In this document: one piece after another, positions 59,701-64,000 of the stretch
Position numbering within the stretch: position 1 is the first letter of the stretch
Layout of the letters: every line of letters starts with the position of its first letter
NCBI GenBank assembly: GCA_914767715.1
Contig: OU612067.1
Span: forward strand, 14,139,001 to 14,203,000
From: Membranipora membranacea
Taxonomy: Eukaryota > Bryozoa > Gymnolaemata > Cheilostomatida > Membraniporidae
Length of the DNA stretch: 64,000 nucleotides
Direction of reading: 5' to 3'
Notes under the pieces: model-generated
What the model saw: only the letters and a program-made list of their open reading frames with translations
What the model was told of the DNA's origin: nothing
The model's database searches: none
Translations under genes and position numbers: made by a program

Positions 59701-62700
59701 ACCTGAGAGTATCGGTCAGCTGACTAATCTCACCTCACTGACTATCAGCAGCAGCTCACTCACTACCATTCCAGAAAATATCTTCGATATTATATCATTG
59801 CAACGGCTCAGATGTGTTGCCTGTTATTCTCTAACATCACCACCTCGAGAGGTCTGTGATCAGGGCCTTTTTGCTGTTAGAAAGTACTTCCATGACTTGC
59901 ACTTGGAGAGAGGGCGTAACCAGCGACTTATACCTGTTACGGTTATTGGGAATAGCAAAGCAGGGAAAACAAGTCTGGTGTTGAGTGTTCAACAAAATAA
60001 AAGAGTACTAACTGAACGTAATCCTGCTGAGAGCAAATTGGATGAGGCAACAAGAGTCTTCAAAGTATTCGAGGCGGATGTCAATGAAAGTTCTAAATTG
60101 GTATTTTCTGACTTTGGAGGGCAAAAGATTTACAATTTCTCATACCAGTTGAGCTTCAAAGCCCGTTGCCTTCCGCTGCTTGTAATAGATATAGCGGATT
60201 TTGACAGATTAGCCTCACTGGATGGAGAAGAAGTAGCATGCCAAGAACTTTGTATAAATTGGCTGACACACCTGTATCTCTCATGTCCGAGTCTCGGCCG
60301 ACCAATAATAGTCCTTACACATTGTGACAGAGTTACTAATGAATGCTTGAAACATCGAACGCAACAGCTTGTGAACACTACAGAAACTCTACGTATGAGG
60401 ATAATCAAGGAGGAGAACAAAGTAGGATCTACATTGAGCCCATTCTTTATCATGGCTAGCTTCGCAGATATCACTGAATTGTTTGTAAGGACAGAAAACA
60501 TTGCCAACCTATCAAAGACCTCTAATCTAGCTGACATTGAGAGACTTAAAGAATTCCTTGAAGCTTCAGGATCTAAGATTATCACAGAATTACCGGCAAG
60601 CTGGTACCGAATACTCATCAAAATAACAAGTGACAAAGACAAGCCGTTCTTCACCCTTTCTGAGATATACGAGCTCTTTCCTGATGACACTGATCATGTG
60701 GCACTTCAGTATCTTCATGATTCAGGCAGAATAATGTGGTTCAAGAGTGTCGAAGGTCTCGCCTCCTTCATATTCCATCGCCCTGAGGTTCTCACTGCTC
60801 TTATTGAGACGCTGTATAATCACACTCAAGATGCCGCCTGGGTTACACGATTAGCTAGCTTTACCTCATATATCTGGGCCGGAAAGACAATCGAGACTAG
60901 AAAATATACGGAGATGGTCAATCAGTTTCAATCAACAGGGGTTATGGAAGCTGCATTGCTCCATCATTTACTAGAACAAGAATCAGAGCTTCACCCTGAC
61001 ATTGGAATTGAAGTCCTGAAAACTTTCCACCTTATACACAAATTCGCAGATAAATGTATTATCCCTTACTTTGCTACCAGGAAAGTCTCAATTCCTGCCA
61101 TTCATACTCATCTCATCCCACTGAAAGTAGATCTGTTTCTACAAGGTCTACCTGTCCCCACATATGTTTACTCACTCATTACGGCGGCATATTTAGACAT
61201 CAATGTGAATCCAGTCAATCATGTCGAGGCTGGAAGGAATGGCGCTACTGTCACAGAGATCACCGGTCTGTTCAAATACCTTGTTCATGATGAATCTGCA
61301 AGATGTGTGACATTGACCATCCTCTGCCCGGCCAAGAGAATCTGCGAGGCGTGGAGGGATCAATTGGACACGCTGAGCAAACTAACAACTGAATTCAAAA
61401 CCGTGTGGAAGGCTGTCCGTTATGAGAGTGTTTTCTATTGCTCACATTGTCTGCTGAACAACATACAAAACCCAACTACGCATGTTGATCCTGCTTGGCT
61501 CGAGAAGCCAGTACAACTAGAGAGCAGTTTTTCAGGAGATGAGACATGCTACTGCCGACATGTGAAGAATAGTGAGGTTGATCGATCGATTCCACTCCCA
61601 CTGATGTATCCATGTAAGTAGCAAAACCATTATCCTTTCTAGAAATATCCAGATCACATTTGATTTGTTATTCTTGCTCATCTTTGTCAGCTCATGTCAA
61701 TTCTTTTTATGGCAAGACATTATTCCTAAACTAGGATGTTTTACTGAAGTTTTTTTTTATGTAGTTTTCTAGTACCAGGTTTTTGACAGAGATGTTGGGT
61801 CAAAATCACATTTTATGCAGACAAATTTTGGTCAAACATAATACAGTCAAGCAGATGATGATAGATGATAGATAGATGATGATCGAGTTTATTTGGTTTA
61901 TTATACTTGATGGTCTCATTGCAGGTTTGACCAGCAGCGAGCTAGGAATTGATAGATTACAAGACTATGTGACAAATATCACGGCTCTGTCCGGTAAGTC
62001 AGATAAGTCAGCTCCGACAGGGCTTCACAATTATTCAATCTGACCATGGATTCTAATTAAAATCCTCTTGAACTACCAGAAATTACTTATTCGCAGGCTG
62101 ATTGTTAGGTTAGGAAAATTGCAAAGAATACTGCAATTGAATCCAATCAAAAGCAACTGGATACAAATGGAAGAGAATGCATTATAAAGCTGGTTGATCT
62201 GCTTTAAAAATTAGCGTTTGGTGTGTTTATTCCTATTTTCGCGCATAGCTTCAACATCGGTGTAGCAGTGACAACCTCTAAAACTACATTAATTTATTCT
62301 CATAGATAAGTCGCAAGTGATGAAACTGCTTATGGAAAAGTATCCACTAGACATGAGCGACATCAGACTGTTATGTGATCTCAGTGATCAGTACATCATA
62401 CCCTATACACAAACTCATGTGAAACGATGTGGGCTCGTGCTGTTCAACAAAGATGGTAGAGTCAACGCGCTAGAGGAGGCCTATGCTATGGAGGACGGCC
62501 TCACAAGAGCAGGCATTGAGACAAAGAAAACAGAATGGTCTAGTGCTATACAACTGTTTGACTTGATAGAAACTCAAATCACAGAACTGGTCTCATGTGG
62601 ACTATCCCTACTTGTGATGTCCATCATGTCACATGGTATAGCTGGAATGCTAACAGGAAGTGACCACACACAGGCAATCATTACTGACATCCTCAAAGAA

Positions 62701-63493
62701 ACAGAGAAACAACTTCCAGAGCATATACCGTTGGTAAGAAGAGCTATTAACCTTTTGTTCACTTATGTCATCTTTGGGATAGTTTCACAGGGTTTACATG
62801 AGATCTACCAGTACCAGTCATGTGACCACATCCGTCACTGTAAATTTCTGCAAAAAATTATGATGTGAGTTAGTCTGAGAACAGACACAACGCCAGGATG
62901 ATGATGTGGAACGCAAAGAAATTCTAACTTTGCATCCACTCCACACGTTATACGTTTCAGCTTGAAATGGGTATCAACTACAATTCCCAAACAAGAGCAT
63001 GTATGTATGTAACCTGCCCCTTTACTGTTTTGAAAACATGATGATTTGTAGTTGTATTCTATTGTTGTAGATAATTATGATCCAGGCCTGTCAGGGTGAA
63101 CATGAAGCTTCTGGATCAACCTCTACAAGCAGCCTAAGAGATGCCCAGGGCTCAACAGCAAAGGATAACCAGCTGATCAAACTGAAGAGGCCTCACACCT
63201 TGTTACTCATGTCTACAGTACATGGAGGGATGTCTGTCAGAGGGGCGTTCACTGGAGCTATCGCGAGACAGATAGCTAAAGCTGATGGTAAGACTACTAT
63301 AGAAGAGATGGTGACTAAGGCTAATATAGATCTAAAGAAGAACGAACCAGATCAGTACAATCAGACACCAGAACTAAGAAGTACACTTCAGAAGAGTCTA
63401 GTACTTCCACCAGGAGAGCAGAAATCTGATTCTCTACAAAGCCTGAATAAACCATCTAAGATGAATCTTCTCAAAAAGCTTGGTGTTCTTTAG
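53709..63493 (+). CDS. LRR-Roc-COR-caspase fusion protein (Roco-family GTPase with C-terminal caspase domain)
   Basis: Six exons in phase: 53709-53796, 54699-54927, 56596-61613, 61925-61993, 62306-62733, 63071-63493; 2,084 residues. Order: basic start; 45 LRRs of 23 residues (about 125-1165); capping block; Roc GTPase with P-loop GNSKAGKTS (1224-1232), DFGGQ (from 1278) and THCD (1347-1350); COR domain from about LPASWYRILIKI (1438), with FYCSHC in its later part; then a caspase domain. In the latter GLVLFNKDGR, SHGIAG (His1911), IQACQGE (Cys1951) and STVHGGMSVR (Arg2001) match caspase large- and small-subunit motifs, and QTPELRSTLQKSLVL matches the end of the small subunit. The linker has Asp1968 and Asp1976 as possible processing sites. 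Roc domains bind GTP and control dimers; caspases cut after Asp. A sensor-switch-protease role in cell death or immunity is inference. The start is the ATG with donor GTAAGT, conserved in copy A. Confidence 0.85.
55374..56006. repeat. Long inverted-repeat (foldback) element in LRR intron 2, copy B
   Basis: Copy of the element at 27811-28437. Arms and tRNA-like segments are conserved, with small indels near the centre (an extra block after CACACAGCTAGAC). Confidence 0.65.
56067..56252. mobile_element. Foldback MITE in LRR intron 2, copy B
   Basis: Counterpart of 28528-28705, with a small insertion near 56132-56140 and more mismatches between its ends. Confidence 0.55.
56665..59780 (+). repeat. 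69-bp coding repeat array (45 LRR units)
   Basis: Each unit is 69 bp (a few are 72) and encodes one 23-residue LRR. The DNA of the invariant part, CCTGAGAGTATCGGTCAGCT then GACTAATCTCACCTCA, is almost unchanged from unit to unit. Higher-order blocks recur, for instance the run SGSLTTLPESVGK, SCSSLTTIPES, SRGLLLTTIPERIS occurs at about 57660 and 57960, and a shorter version at about 58560. The homologous array in copy A (29110-30780) has 24 units. Confidence 0.85.
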
Positions 63494-64000
63494 AACGCAA
63501 ACACATAACAATCTCTCTCAGTTTAGTTGCATTCATCGGCCATCACTCGGGGGACCTGAATTCATAGACTTTCAACAAGCATGTATAGAAATGTGTGTAT
63601 AAATATAATGCCAATGCAAGGATGTAGTATAGACATATTATTCATCTATTCATTTCAATATCATTACTAAGCGTATTATAACAACGCACCCCTAATTCTT
63701 TTCCATGTTTGAGTTCTTGTAATTTTTGTAATTGTTCATCTACAACTATTCTGTATTATCTCTATAACATATAATATATATTTACTAATAATGAATACTT
63801 TTACAATAATATGCTTCTCTCCATCACCCCTACTGCCAGTCAGATATCTGGCTATTTTTTGGAAATTTCTCATTCATTACCATACTTTATTTCTGTATCA
63901 TATTCAATACAGCAAATATATCCTACACCTATTACACTATGTGATGCTACCGAGAATCTATGTTGAAATGATAGATTGAGAAGACAATTATCAATGCGAA
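63494..64000 (+). other. 3' flank of the Roco-caspase gene
   Basis: It starts after TAG at 63491-63493. 63551-63630 matches 30911-30990 of copy A, and 63624-63890 matches 40224-40497, so this is the uninterrupted version of the 3' flank. No clear AATAAA is seen before the window ends. Confidence 0.5.

Larger units (their letters stand above)
42590..63890. repeat. Segmental duplication, copy B
   Basis: Direct-orientation partner of copy A. It carries the same gene order: sulfotransferase on minus, relict, LRR gene on plus. Copy-B-only features are the hAT-type MITEs at 45882-46301 and 50244-50656, about 290 bases of extra sequence at 46620-46910, a 30-bp palindrome at 49960-49989, and the Roc-COR-caspase coding region. 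It lacks the 1.87-kb block that holds relict exons 2 and 3 in copy A. Coding exons are nearly identical between copies; sulfotransferase exons 3 and 4 look the same at the protein level. Confidence 0.9.

Noticed and set aside
60130-60690. 186-residue open frame on the minus strand
   Set aside because: It lies antisense inside the Roc-COR coding exon, whose motifs are clear on the plus strand.

Overview
The window is nuclear DNA from an animal. Genes have many GT-AG introns of about 0.3-2 kb. It carries a metazoan-type Golgi carbohydrate sulfotransferase, a caspase domain with the QACxG motif, and many small DNA transposons and SINEs. I cannot name the species. An early-branching or marine invertebrate such as a sponge or cnidarian is plausible but unproven.

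Layout. (1) 150-13241, plus strand: the 3' part of a CLK/LAMMER protein kinase gene. Its exons run in unbroken phase into a tail of about 1,040 residues that is disordered and ends in a Y/G/S/K-rich prion-like exon. Its introns hold a tRNA-type SINE, a TIR element built from repeats of a GGGGCACGTTGAGCC motif, and a U2-snRNA-like SINE. (2) 14001-40497 and 42590-63890: two tandem copies, A and B, of one large segment. Each has a six-exon carbohydrate sulfotransferase gene (minus strand, 355 residues), a decayed relict of a further sulfotransferase, and, pointing the other way, a leucine-rich-repeat (LRR) gene. (3) In copy B the LRR gene is complete (53709-63493). It encodes about 2,084 residues: 45 near-identical 23-residue LRRs, a Roc GTPase, a COR domain and a C-terminal caspase domain with its catalytic His and Cys. 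In copy A a deletion of about 3.64 kb removed Roc, COR and caspase, leaving an intact 731-residue LRR-only reading frame. A 9.2-kb TIR-bounded insertion carrying exons of another gene then landed in its 3' flank. (4) A 323-bp copy of the CLK exon 12 region lies at 41758-42080, just before copy B. It suggests the duplicated unit began inside the CLK gene and later lost DNA.

The two copies act as filled-site and empty-site controls for each other. They show two hAT-type MITEs with 8-bp target duplications and internal tRNA-like sequence, a 30-bp palindromic insertion with a 7-bp duplication, and the 9.2-kb insertion with a 7-bp duplication.

The strongest candidate for something new is the LRR-Roc-COR-caspase protein. 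It looks like a one-piece sensor, switch and protease, next to a paralogue that keeps only the sensor, so it could work as a recognition and cell-death pair. All exon models were built by hand from splice sites and reading phase; no search or alignment was run.
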